From NCBI GenBank assembly GCA_024516035.1, contig CM044958.1, positions 21,129,568 through 21,193,567 of the forward strand: a DNA stretch of 64,000 nucleotides, in the 5' to 3' direction. Positions 1-9,859 of this stretch are shown piece by piece. Numbering within the stretch: the stretch's first letter is position 1; each line of letters starts with the position of its first letter. The notes beneath the pieces were generated by a model that was given only the letters and a program-made list of their open reading frames with translations, had not been told where the DNA came from and ran no database searches. The translations under genes were made by a program, and so were the position numbers. Origin of the DNA: Bactericera cockerelli. Taxonomy: Eukaryota > Arthropoda > Insecta > Hemiptera > Triozidae.

Positions 1-599
1 CTTTCCGAAAAAGTCCGACTTTGGCTTATTCTTCAGGTCAGTACTTTTTTCCTGTGTAAGATGAGTTGATTCTGAACATTTCTGCAGAAAGCCAACAAAA
101 TTTCGATGTTTCTAGCTACACTACTTTGTTTTTTACGGTTTGGTTTGGCATCTTTTTTGACACCTGAATAGAAAAAAAATTCTCATGTAAATTTTTTACA
201 CTTTGAAACACTCAAGATTTGCCCGAGCAAATTTTGGCACAGACATGGGCAAGTTTGATAGAAGTTGGCGGCCAACCCAAGGATGCTAATAAATAATTTT
301 ACGATTTTTTATCACGTGATCTTCTGGGTAAACAAACCAGGTAAGTCTCAAAAAATGATGTTCAAAATCTTAAAAGTGTTGACCGTGTAGGGTCGTCTTG
401 TACTCAAAGAGTAATTAGTAATTAGCTATTTATGTCTGATAATTATTTTCCTTGGAATTAATTAAAGGCCAGTCAAATGAATGATTGTTTGTTTCTCGAT
501 GATAGTTTTCAAGCATATTTTTCTACATTCTATGAAATATTATCTTTAAACTTCTTGAGTTTTTTTAGTACAAGTTTCATTATTATAATTCGGATGCTG

Positions 600-835
600 A
601 AATGGCAGATACGCATTTAGCATATGGAGTTGCCAACAGGAACATTTGGGATCACGTGAAAAACATAGTTTACGAAATCTGGTAGCAAGAATCCTGTTGG
701 CTTTCGATGACCTGACAGAAAAACCTGGAATCTTCCGCAACATTCGACGGAACATGATGAAGAGGTTCAACCTTTGCATCCAGGATGCCACTTCCAACAG
801 TTCCTCTAAGGGAATTGAGAAGGAAGAGAGAGAGA
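600..835 (+). pseudogene. Mariner transposase C-terminal relic
   Basis: Two neighbouring frames contain pieces typical of the end of mariner-family DDE transposases: NIWDHVKNIVYE near 640-675, then LVARILLAFDDL and FRNIRRNMMKRFNLCIQ near 680-785. One frameshift separates them, and the reading continues into a GA-rich low-complexity run. The catalytic D,D,D/E residues lie upstream in the family and are not seen here. This is a dead fragment inside the element with long inverted termini. Confidence 0.65.
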
Positions 836-874
836 GAGGCAAAGAGCGAAAGAGAGAGAGAGAGAGAAAGGCAA
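824..874. repeat. GA-rich microsatellite
   Basis: A run of GAGAGA with AAG interruptions directly follows the transposase relic. The RERERER reading it gives in one frame is low-complexity, not coding. Confidence 0.85.
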
Positions 875-1017
875 GAAGGTAGAGGGACAGTTCTGAGTTA
901 GAACTGAGGTACTAAAGTCACCATTGGTTTCAAAAATTTGTGTGAGGAGAATCCATAGTGTGTACTATGGCTAAATAAAAAATGACAACAGTCATTTTTA
1001 TTTTGTAGTCATGAATT

Positions 1018-1088
1018 TTTTGCTGGCTCTGGCGTTCGGACCGGGTGGACTAGCTTACCACTGAGCTAATCGTGCGCGTCTAATCGCT
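1018..1088 (-). repeat. tRNA-like fragment
   Basis: Read on the - strand it contains TTAGCTCAGTGGTAAGC, a good pol III A box, followed by GGTCCGAACGCC resembling a decayed B box. It is too damaged to be a tRNA gene and probably is a SINE head. Confidence 0.4.
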
Positions 1089-1587
1089 TCTCATTGAACA
1101 TACTAACACAAAATGTTTTTTTAAATACCTTTTTGTTTATATCAAAATAGTATAAAACATAATACAGACTGAAAAGTTTATTAATTTTACAAAATATTAT
1201 TTTGTTTTTTTCAAGACTTCTATTAAGAGTTGGCAATCGGTAAATATTTGTTATTTAATTAGTATTGTTTATGATAGAAAAACCTACCTACATAAATTTA
1301 CCTTGATTTATTTCATAAACTCTATTTTCGTTTGGAAAATTCGCTAGTTCTTTTTTTCTCTCGTAGGGAAGCATAAGAAAAACCATCCTTACATTATCAA
1401 GGCAGTCTCTTAGGGGCTTACATGAATAATAATTATGTGTATTGTGATACCAAAAGTATCTGATATAACTCAATTTACAGATGGTATTACTACTCCCAAA
1501 AAAACCATAAGTTGTTGGTGTTACAACAGGTCAGATACAGGTATGAATAAAATATTCCATCAGATTTTTTGATAATTAAAATAATAT

Positions 1588-1665
1588 TGACCGTCGAGAA
1601 TTGAACCTCGGTCATGCGACTAACACTCTTAGCACTACCACATCTAGCTAACACCACTGACAATC
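1588..1665 (-). repeat. tRNA-derived SINE head
   Basis: On the - strand there is TAGCTAGATGTGGTAGTGC (A-box-like) and, about 40 bases later, GAGGTTCAATTCTCGAC (B box with flanking T-stem). The arrangement is tRNA-like but no clean acceptor stem is visible. Confidence 0.45.
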
Positions 1666-2308
1666 TGAGAAGCACGAAATTTATCATTTGAATTTTCCTA
1701 AACTGGCTGATGAAGGCATGTGAGACCGCGGTATTCAAAAAAAGCAATGTAAACAATTTTTGTAAACAATACAAGACGCCCTTACACAGTCTACAGCTAG
1801 AAAACTCTTAGGATTTTTGAAGAGTTTTTGGCAAACATCTAATAATTTTTCCCAGAAGATCACGTGATAAAAAAACGTAAAATTATTTTTTAGCATCCTC
1901 GGGGCGGTCGCCAACTTTTATCAAACTTGCCCATGTCTGTGCCAAAATTTGTTCGGACAAATGTCGAGTGTTTTATGTAGTAAAAAAGTTTTTTTGGGTG
2001 TTTTTTTTCTGTTCAGGTGTAAAAAAATATGACAAACCAAATCGTAAAAAACAAAGTAGTGTAGCTAGAAACATCGAAATTTTGTTGGCTTTCTGCAAAA
2101 TTGTTCAGAATCAACTCATCTTAAACAGGAAAAAAGTACTGACCTGAAGAATAAGCCAAAGTCGGACTTTTTCGGAAAGTTGCAAAAAATCACTTTGTGC
2201 AGTTATAAAGGCGAATCCGAAAAAACGGATTGCAGATCCGTCCTAGAAATGTCGTCAGTAATCTACCATTAACGGGTGTAAACGTTTTTTTTTGGTCCAC
2301 CCTGTATA

Positions 2309-2712
2309 TACTAGCCGTTTGCCCGTGCTTTGCAACGGGACTAAATTTCAAATTTACTAAGGCATGGCCGTACTGCTGGACAGCAATGCCTTTTTGAACT
2401 TTTTATAATTTTTCTGGACAAAGCAATAATAGTTTTGGGGGGGTCAATCCTGAGACATTTTTCGCTATCTCTTACCGTTTTGTCTAAACAACTCCGGACA
2501 AACAAACATAGCTAGGTAGGTAGTCCTTTTTTCTGTTTTATATATAGAGATATATTTTTTTGAAAATGGTCTCTAACTTTATTCGTATCCTTAGGCAATC
2601 CAAAGGAACGTCCCTTGCGACCGATTTCAACCAAAAGTTTTGTAGTCCGTCTGGAGAAATGAGTAGACTCTTGTTTCATTGCTTTTTTTTTTTTTTTTTT
2701 TTTCATGTGCAG
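2309..2712 (+). other. Intron tail with dispersed-repeat fragment and strong splice acceptor
   Basis: It begins with CTAGCCGTTTGCCCGTGC and contains GGCATGGCCG, both related to repeats near 52.56 kb and 54.7 kb. It ends in a ~20-base T tract followed by CATGTGCAG, an excellent 3' splice site for the exon at 2713. No gene is seen. Confidence 0.6.
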
Positions 2713-2951
2713 CGTGCCAGCAGCGGTACTCGTAGCGCTACTACCAGAGAGGACACGGCCGCAGTGTCCGTAGCCATGACGTCATCACATCCCCCCCAAC
2801 CCTCTACGCCTCCTGTCCCCCCTCCAGCAAGGAAAAGCTCCCTGAGTGGAGAGGACAGGAGAAGCCGCAGCAGCCGGAGCAGGAGGCCAGAGGACGAGGG
2901 TTCCATGGAGCCTGCCTCCGTGTCCTCCAACCCCGGCGAAACCTCGGACGG
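2713..2951 (+). CDS. ARID4: ARID4-like exon: Ser/Pro/Arg-rich linker before the chromo barrel
   Basis: The exon begins in phase 0 after TTCATGTGCAG and ends with two bases of a codon before GGTGAGC. It encodes ~79 residues rich in Ser, Thr, Pro and Arg (RASSGTRSATTRED at the start, SVSSNPGETSDG at the end). This is a disordered linker with no recognised domain. Assignment to the ARID4-like gene rests on phase agreement and position: the next exon completes its split GGA codon and opens the chromo barrel. In the family this linker follows the ARID domain, so Tudor, RBB1NT and ARID exons should lie left of the window. Confidence 0.75.
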
Positions 2952-2964
2952 GTGAGCTGTTCTT

Positions 2965-3640
2965 AACATTATTATTATTATTGGTAATGGTAATGGTGCT
3001 CAAAGGCACTTTTATTAACGGAAAGAATCCAATATAAACATTTAACAAAACTTTAACAAAAAGTTAAAGAATAAAAAATAATAAAATAAAATACATTCCT
3101 ACAATATTCGGACAAAATACGTCCGCAAAGTAAAATGTAGTTAACAGAGGGGGGAAAAGAAAAGAAATTACAAATAAGTTACAAAGCAAAACTAGATAAA
3201 TACCTACATATTATTGATGTATTTCACAGATCTTGTCTGGTTCTGAGGTATCATAATATATCCAAGGATTATCCTAATTCCTCAGGATATATTTATGTAT
3301 GTTGTTCTATGTTGCTCTTCGTATAATGTGGGCTGTTGCTAGGATGACAGATTTTTGTAGGGTGTTCGTGATCATCTGGTTGCTGTTTCCTGGGATGTTT
3401 ATTATTATTATACAACGCTTTATTAGTATTAAATAGACATTATGTACATACAAATAATTATTTTAACAATGGAAACAATATATACAATAAAAATGAAAAA
3501 GAATAGAAAATATATAAAAACATAAGTCCTAACTAAAGGGCGGGGTTATTGCCTATGGCAAGCCCTTCCACCCAACCATTTTTATATATACGTCGAGTTT
3601 TTACCCAACTTCAGTGAGAAAATAATGAGAACTGGTTACA
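2965..3640 (-). repeat. LINE 3'-tail fragments
   Basis: Near 3400-3590 the sequence runs from a TTATTATTATACAA stretch to GGGCGGGGTTATTGCCTATG and TTCCACCCAACC. The same block recurs at 9300-9505 in the same orientation and at 8460-9065 in the opposite one, ending in a (TAAA)n-like tail. It is the 3' UTR of a LINE inserted on the - strand. Bases 2965-3230 look like another AT-rich retroelement tail, less certain. Confidence 0.6.
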
Positions 3641-3642
3641 TT

Positions 3643-4972
3643 ATACAGTATGTTTCAGAAAAGGCCACCCCCTCGTAACTTTTGAACGCGACGGAATTTT
3701 TCAATTCTGTAAAGTCCTAGGTATAGAAAGTGCCCTATGGCCCATCCTGTGGTCATATTTATTTTTGGCCCCGGTCGGCCCTTCCGGCTTTTAGGCCATA
3801 TTTTTTCATTTTTCTCGTGAATTTTAAATGGAATGCTATATTTTTTATTCCTGTTAGTTAAAGTCTAAGTTAGGCTGAGTATAATGAGCTTTTAAAATTT
3901 TCAAAAACCTTATCAGGGCGGAGCTAGTAGGGTGCAAGTTTCAAATTTGTTACACCCTGTATTTCAGCGTTAGTTAGATTTTTTAGTACTTTTTTTATGT
4001 TCGTAGGTTCAAAATATTGTTTTACACCATATGAAATCAAAAAAATATTCTTGTTTACTTCTAATCAGGGTGATAGTAAGGTTTTTGTAAAAGTACTTTT
4101 TTTCTCACGTCAATTTTTCGGTAAATTAATGGTGTTCTCGAAATTGGCATTTTTAGAGGTGAAAGTCTGCAGTGACATATGTTTTTTATGCTTGAAATCT
4201 AAAGAAAACTTAACGGAGCAGCGATTAAAATCATAAAAAAAAGCCATTTAACCTGCTAGTTTTTTCACGACAGTGTCCGGTAAAGTGGGTGAATTTCGTA
4301 TTGGATTTTTTTGTTGTTGAGGAAACACAATTGGCATAGAAAATAAATAATATCTAATAAGGGAATATTACTTCAATAAAGATAACTAAATGCGAAATTA
4401 AATGAAAATTATTTCTTCTAAATCAGTGCCGGATATTTTTTTTTCTCTCTCTCTTTTTTTCACTTTTCAAAATTCAAGTTGTATCAAAAATAATTATCGG
4501 ATAATGCTGCTTCTAAAGTCGGCCTAGGGGTCCACTCTTGAGACAATTTTAGTTGGTAAGTTGGTAAAATCTGTAGAAAACACATTGTCAATAATTCTGG
4601 AGTCAGTCCGATGGCGCTTAGAATGCAACGATTCTTGTAGGATCACCGAAGTTAAACAACGTCCAGCGAGGAGAAGACTTCGTGATGCTGGCATTCCGGC
4701 CTAACCCAGGCTGGGTGAGGTAAATGTGTTTAGGAGGTTGGTGAGTTTCTTGCGAATGGAATGTAACACCCCCGTTATGATATGACCATGCAGTTGAAAC
4801 GCGATATTAAACCCAAATTTAAAAAAAAAATCATACTGGTGTTGCTAGTAATGAATACCAGGTCTCTAAATAAAAATCTAATTATCTCGAAATTTAAGAG
4901 AAAAAAATAACTGGTCAAGTACCAAACTCTTGAGCGTGAAAATTAAACCAATTCAATTATTTTAAAGAGGCG

Positions 4973-5006
<34 letters not shown>

Positions 5007-5820
5007 GAGAGAGAGAAAAAAATTATCCGGCACTGATTTAGAAGAAATAATTTTCATTTAATTTCGCATTTAGTTATTTTAATTGAAGTATTATTCCCTT
5101 ATTAGGTATTATTTATTTTCTATGCCAATTGTGTTTCCTCAACAACAAAAAAATCCAATACGAAATTCACCCACTTTACCGGACACTGTCGTGAAAAAAC
5201 TAGCAGGTTAAATGGCTTTTTTTATGATTTTAATCGCTGCTCCGTTAAGTTTTCTTTAGATTTCAAGCATAAAAAACATATGTCACTGCAGACTTTCACC
5301 TCTAAAAATGCCAATTTCGAGAACACCATTAATTTACCGAAAAATTGACGTGAGAAAAAAAGTACTTTTACAAAAACCTTACTATCACCCTGATTAGAAG
5401 TAAACAAGAATATTTTTTTGATTTCATATGGTGTAAAACAATATTTTGAACCTACGAACATAAAAAAAGTACTAAAAAATCTAACTAACGCTGAAATACA
5501 GGGTGTAACAAATTTGAAACTTGCACCCTACTAGCTCCGCCCCTGATAAGGTTTTTGAAAATTTTAAAAGCTCATTATACTCAGCCTAACTTAGACTTTA
5601 ACTAACAGGAATAAAAAATATAGCATTCCATTTAAAATTCACGAGAAAAATGAAAAAATATGGCCTAAAAGCCGGAAGGGCCGACCGGGGCCAAAAATAA
5701 ATATGACCACAGGATGGGCCATAGGGCACTTCCTATACCTAGGACTTTACAGAATTGAAAAATTCCGTCGCGTTCAAAAGTTACGAGGGGGTGGCCACCT
5801 TTTCTGAAACATACTGTATT
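3643..5820. mobile_element. Large mariner-type fold-back, ~0.85-kb arms
   Basis: The left arm starts with ATACAGTATGTTTCAGAAAA and the right arm ends with its complement before ACTGTATTATAG. The arms (about 3645-4500 and 4990-5818) are near-identical inverted copies, so a 79-residue open frame (MFVGSKYCFTPYE...) occurs once on each strand; it is a duplication artefact, not two genes. Inner arm ends carry CT/GA microsatellites. The loop contains a 5S-derived SINE. The whole unit sits in the intron between exons 2713-2951 and 6378-6465. Confidence 0.85.
4597..4825 (+). repeat. 5S rRNA-derived SINE
   Basis: The head contains GATCACCGAAGTTAAACAACGT, close to the 5S rRNA internal promoter GAAGTTAAGCAACGT. 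A body follows with CCTAACCCAGGCTGGGTGAGG and ACCCCCGTTATGATATGACC. The same body recurs near 16.4, 20.7, 34.3, 46.5, 47.0 and 49.1 kb. It lies in the loop of the large fold-back. Confidence 0.7.
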
Positions 5821-6377
5821 ATAGATCTGGGGGGTCTTTTCTAAAACGAATTCCTATGTGCTGCGTCCATTATTTAGAACTATTGCACCCCATTCAGCTC
5901 AATGTTCACTTTCAAACACTTCTGCTGCACTGAAAAGTTTAGCAGGTGTTTTATAGGTTCAGAGTGTTTGTTTCCAGCTCTTGTCCCAAGTATACGAGAG
6001 TTTGGATTCTTGTGAGTGATTTGATTAGGATGTTCCCTCACCACATTTCTCACACTCAATGGTGTCATTGTATACCCCAATGTTGTTTCTCAGGAAACTG
6101 TGACCTGCTAGTAGACCAACTATTTCTCTGGTGTTTGTTTAACCTAGTTGACAAAGGTTTCCGAGTTATTTTTTTTATGATCATTCTCTGATTTTTGTTC
6201 CAACCAGTCTACAAATTTTCTAAGTTGCTGTTTATTCTTTGATGTTTGTTCAACCCAGTCTACAAAAGTTATGATTATTTTTGGATTGTAGTGGAAAATT
6301 CTTTCCTTACCTATTCATTATTACAATTCACCTTTAGAGGCTCTTTCACTAATACTGTACCTTTTTCTGTGTCACAG
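5821..6377 (+). other. Intron, no gene seen
   Basis: A degenerate tandem repeat at about 6125-6290 reuses TTTGTTCAACCCAGTCTACAAA-like segments (three imperfect copies). Otherwise nothing recognisable before the acceptor TGTGTCACAG at 6377. Confidence 0.5.
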
Positions 6378-6465
6378 ATTAACACTGGATATTGTTTCAC
6401 CTCATAAATGGATCTCAGTTGGTGACAAGCTTCGGGTCTACTATGGACCCAATCACAAGTCCAAG
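6378..6465 (+). CDS. ARID4: ARID4-like exon: first half of chromo barrel
   Basis: Spliced after TTCTGTGTCACAG and ending CCAAG|GTAAGT. After completing a split codon it encodes LTLDIVSPHKWISVGDKL, then RVYYGPNHKSK. 'VGDKLRVYYG' is the entry strand of the chromo-barrel (Tudor-knot) domain of ARID4 proteins; in chromo barrels, aromatic residues form a cage that can bind methyl-lysine. The 88-base exon enters after 2 codon bases and leaves in phase 0, exactly as its neighbours require. Confidence 0.85.
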
Positions 6466-6494
6466 GTAAGTAATGAAACCATTAGGGTTGGGTG

Positions 6495-6950
6495 GAAGAG
6501 ATTGTTTCCTTCAGATATTAGCTCAGGAGGGTGAGATAGTAAACATAATAAAAGTCCTAAAGCCTAGGATAGGAAGAAACGGATTTAGGGGTGGTAAAAG
6601 TATTTCAGAGGAGGTGAAAACAGGTCCCATTTACGGATTTTTGTTTATATCTCAAGAACGCTCCATTTTTTTAAGAGCTTCGTATAGTACCTTCAATTGT
6701 ACTACTATAAAATATAAATAAAATTTGAATTTTTTTTTTAAATTCTATGCTACATTGAAAAATTCCTGGCTGTTCTTGAGATATAAGCGAAAATCCGTAA
6801 ATAGGACCTCTTATCACCTCCTCTGAAACACTTTTCTTTAATTAATAGACGTTTACAAAAACGTCTATTAATTCCACTCTTAGAATGTTTATTATCTCAT
6901 GCACCCTCCTGAATTAATATCCGAAAGAATTGGCTGCCTCGTCTTTCACG
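6495..6950. mobile_element. Fold-back MITE preceded by a LINE-tail scrap
   Basis: TCAGGAGGGTGAGATAGTAAAC (near 6522) returns inverted near 6890-6915. GAGGAGGTGA and the segment around TATCTCAAGAACG also pair across the centre at about 6725. A related diverged fold-back occurs at 29.75-30.1 kb. The preceding GGGTTGGGTGGAAGAGATTG (6483-6502) matches the LINE-tail family. No transposase is visible. Confidence 0.6.
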
Positions 6951-7112
6951 CGCTCTACAAATTATTCCTTAACTGGCCTATTATACTGTTTGGGTACAAT
7001 TTGTTTTACATAATGGCCATATAGCTGTTGGGCTGCGTGAAAACAAAAGTGATCTCAGCATTACCCATTTTGCCCAGAGAGTCATTGGAAAAGCTATTGA
7101 ATCGTGTTGCAG

Positions 7113-7289
7113 GTAACCTACGAGGCAAAAGTGGTGGCAACGCGTCAAGAGGGTGAAGCAGGGGAGAGAGAGTACCTGGTTCACTATACAGGGTGGAACA
7201 CACGTTACGATGAGTGGATTCGTCGTAACCGCATCGCCGAGAATCTGGCTTGGAATACGACAACTTCCCAACAGCAGCAGAATAAGGAG
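7113..7289 (+). CDS. ARID4: ARID4-like exon: second half of chromo barrel
   Basis: Bounded by GTTGCAG and AAGGAG|GTGAGT; 59 codons in phase 0. It begins VTYEAKVVATRQEG and contains EYLVHYTGWNTRYDEWI, the most diagnostic stretch of ARID4/MRG15/MOF chromo barrels. The likely aromatic-cage residues are visible: Y of TYEAKV, Y of VHYTGW and the two Trp of GWNTRYDEW. RRNRIAENLAW follows, also typical of ARID4, then a Gln/Thr-rich tail. This exon is the strongest evidence for the gene's identity. Confidence 0.92.
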
Positions 7290-7503
7290 GTGAGTGTTAT
7301 TATCGTTACTCTGTTGCAACAAGTAGGTACTTTATTACTAAAATAATAGTTCCGTGTGCATGAGATATGAACGGTGGCGGTGGTAGAATGATCATATTAT
7401 AGAAGCCCAGTTCCAACGTCGAGACTTCTTCCATGCTCATTTTTCGCGGAAGTAAAAGTTAATTGTTTTATTTTGTATTTTTAAAGGAATAACATATGTT
7501 CAG

Positions 7504-8372
7504 TATACAGGGTGGGGCAAAAGTCTGGAAACCCCTGAATAACTTTCGAATGGCTTCTTCGGTAAAAATTAAAATTTTGTAAGGTAAACCGGGCTAAGAA
7601 AACCTTCTTTTGGAGTGGGGTCGATTTTTGTTACCGGCCCCCATGTCGGGGCCAGGGGGGCCAACTTCATTTTTTTAAATACGAACCCCCACCTTGCGAT
7701 ACATTTTTGGAAAGGTCTTTAAATAAGAAATACATTGGTGCAATTCTTTTTTTTAATATTAACTGTTTGCAAATGACGTCCAACTTTGTGTATGCAGTAA
7801 AGTCTGGAAACCCCTGAATATCTTTCGAAAGGGCTTTCTCAGTAAATTTAAAATTGTGCACGGTAAGTCGGGGTAATTAGACCTTTCCAAAAATGTATCG
7901 CAAGGTGGGGTTTCGTATTAAAATAATGAAGTTGGCCTTCCCGGCCCCGACATGGGGGCCGGTAAAAAAAAATCGGTCCGATCCTAATATAAGGTCTAAT
8001 TACCAAGGATTACCATACACAATTTTGAATTTACTGAGAAAGCCCTTTCGAAAGATATTCAGGGGTTTTCAGACTTTACTGCATACACAAAGTTGGACGC
8101 CATTTGCAAACAGTTAATATTAAAAAAAATAAAATTTGCACCAATCTATTTCTTATTCAAAGACCTTTCCAAAAATGTATCGCAAGGTGGGGGTTCGTAT
8201 TTAAAAAAATGAAGTTGGCCCCCCTGGCCCCGACATGGGGGCCGGTAACAAAAATCGATCTGACTCCAAAAGAAGGTCTTCTTAGCCCGGTTTACCGTAC
8301 AAAATTTTAATTTTACCGAAGAAGCCATTCGAAAGTTATTTAGGGGTTTCCAGACTTTTGCCCCACCCTGTA
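7504..8372. mobile_element. Mariner-type fold-back MITE with nested second copy
   Basis: The left tip TACAGGGTGGGGCAAAAGTC and right tip GACTTTTGCCCCACCCTGTA are inverted copies, and pairing continues inward for most of the ~870 bases (shared blocks include CCCCGACATGGGGGCC and ACATTTTTGGAAAGGTC). The central part (about 7795-8095) repeats the outer terminus sequence GTCTGGAAACCCCTGAAT in a diverged form, so one copy seems nested in another. Apparent ORFs here are arm sequence. Confidence 0.8.
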
Positions 8373-8459
8373 TTTATAATAAAACAACACAACATGGAGA
8401 ACATTTTACAAGTAAAAGATTATTTCAATAACAAGAATATTTTAAATTACGTTGATTCA

Positions 8460-9065
8460 TTAAGGGTTGGGTGGAAGAGATTGCCTAAGGCAATAACCCC
8501 GCCCTTTAGTTAGGACATATATCGTCGTCCCAAACACGAAGTGGCGTATCTTCAAAATACAAACTTTACAGGACAGGAAAAACGAAAATTGATGGTTTTT
8601 TGTTCACTTATCCTTTATGCCCTTGTACTGGAATAATTTTCTATTGATAATCAATGTATTCAAGTTGGTCTTAAAAAAGGTTGGTTAAAATAAAAATTAA
8701 AATCGAGATACGTCAGCTCGTTCTTTGAAAGAAATATTCGAAACAATATACGCCGAAATTAAATATACTCATAAAATTGGAACGCTTTGAGATAGAGATA
8801 CGCCACTTCGTGAGGTGATAAAAAACCATGGTTAGAACTATATACGCCAAAAATCTCAAATGTCCATTTTTTGAGATACGCCACTTCGTGTTAGGGACGA
8901 CGATATTATGTATAGATTTATTTATTTTTTCTTTATTTTTTTTCTTCTATTATATTGTATTTTAATTTGTAATTATTTGTATCGTATATAATATGTCCTA
9001 TCAATAAGTGTAAATAAATAAAAAAGTGTAAGTAAATAAATAAAGTGTAAATAAATAAAAATTCA
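8460..9065 (+). repeat. LINE 3' tail, interrupted by a MITE
   Basis: It starts GGGTTGGGTGGAAGAGATTG, then GCAATAACCCCGCCCTTTAG, is interrupted at about 8518-8907, and resumes to a (TAAATAAA)n tail ending at about 9062. That order matches the - strand copies at 3.4 and 9.3 kb. It ends 10 bases before the next ARID4-like exon, so it forms part of that intron's 3' end. Confidence 0.6.
8518..8907. mobile_element. Short MITE inside LINE tail
   Basis: ATATCGTCGTCCCAAACACG at the left and CGTGTTAGGGACGACGATAT at the right are inverted termini; both adjoin AGTGGCGTATCT or its complement. A third copy of GATACGCCACTTCGTG lies inside. About 390 bp, no coding capacity. Confidence 0.7.
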
Positions 9066-9075
9066 TTTATTTCAG

Positions 9076-9173
9076 TCTTGTTCTCCTGGAATTAGCAGTA
9101 GCAGCAGAAACAAGTCAACGCCAAAGACGTTCTTCTACCCGCACCTCTGCTCGTAATACTCGTCCAAATACCG
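9076..9173 (+). CDS. ARID4: ARID4-like exon with an apparent frame break
   Basis: The acceptor ATTTATTTCAG and the donor ACCG|GTATGT are good. The start, read in the frame delivered by the previous exon, gives SCSPGISSSSRNKSTPK. The end, read in the frame demanded by the next exon, gives RRSSTRTSARNTRPNT. These frames differ, and the first runs into TAA. The exon is 98 bases; 97 or 100 would keep the frame. The shift falls in CCAAAGACGTTC (about 9121-9132), where a lost dinucleotide would explain it. A sequencing or assembly indel is more likely than a null allele because every other exon is intact. The donor is the first of four tandem copies. Confidence 0.7.
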
Positions 9174-9295
9174 GTATGTCCTTGTATTAAATTTTGCAAA
9201 TACCGGTATGTCCTTGTATTAAACTTTGCAAATACCGGTATGTCCTTTGTATTAAACTTTGCAAATACCGGTATGTCCTTTGTATTAAACTTTGC
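9166..9295 (+). repeat. Four tandem copies of the exon's 5' splice site
   Basis: A 32-33-base unit beginning AAATACCGGTATGTCC is repeated at 9166-9197, 9198-9229, 9230-9262 and 9263-9295. Each copy contains the last eight exon bases and the donor ACCG|GTATGT. Units 1-2 are 32 bases, units 3-4 are 33. Confidence 0.95.
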
Positions 9296-9299
9296 TCGT

Positions 9300-9505
9300 A
9301 ACTGTATTTATTATTATACAATTCTTTATTAGATACAAAAGGACATTATTGTACATATAAATAATAATTTTAACAGTGAAAAAATGAAAAAAAAAACAAT
9401 ATAGGTATACAATAAAAATGAAAAAGAATTGAAAATATTTGAAAACATATGTCCTAATTAAAGGGCGGGGTTATTGCCTATGGCAATCTCTTCCACCCAA
9501 CTGTA
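9300..9505 (-). repeat. LINE 3' tail
   Basis: It runs from ATTATTATACAATTCTTTATTAG to GGGCGGGGTTATTGCCTATG and CTTCCACCCAACTG. Same family and orientation as the copy at 3.4 kb. Confidence 0.65.
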
Positions 9506-9859
9506 CGAGTATATTTGTATGTTTTTAAAGAAATCCTATTTTTATCAAATAAAAAAATATATTATGTTAATTCTTTCATTTTCATGATTAGTTTCATTGT
9601 AAGGAATAGAATATATTTTCACGCAAGACATGTAAAATATTGATATTCTTTCCATTAAAAGCTTTTATTTATAGCCTTTATTTGAATAGACTTCAATACA
9701 GTTTACATGATTACTAATCTTAATACTAAAAATTAAAAAGAAAGTTTATTCGAATCAGATAAGAGTATCTGAGACCCTTGAAGGGGTTGTTTACTCTCTA
9801 TAGTCTATACTCGTATATCTCTCTCTTTCTGCGTCTCACTCCCGCTCACTTCCGTCAGC

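Larger units (their letters stand above)
1..2308. mobile_element. Mariner-like element with ~340-bp inverted termini, left end cut by window
   Basis: The first ~330 bases recur inverted at about 1845-2180, sharing for example the CTTTCCGAAAAAGTCCGACT block (inverted near 2161-2180) and the TCACGTGAT block. The right end runs to CCACCCTGTATA at about 2296-2308, the usual mariner/Tc1 terminus abutting a TA. The interior holds a decayed mariner transposase piece, a GA-rich run and two tRNA-like fragments. The matching left tip should lie just outside the window. It sits in an intron of the ARID4-like gene. Confidence 0.75.

Noticed and set aside
4600..4720. 5S rRNA gene
   Set aside because: Only the internal promoter region resembles 5S, and the sequence continues into a SINE body found elsewhere.
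3997..5461. Two identical 79-residue ORFs on opposite strands
   Set aside because: They lie in the two arms of a fold-back, so their identity follows from the inverted repeat. No domain is visible.
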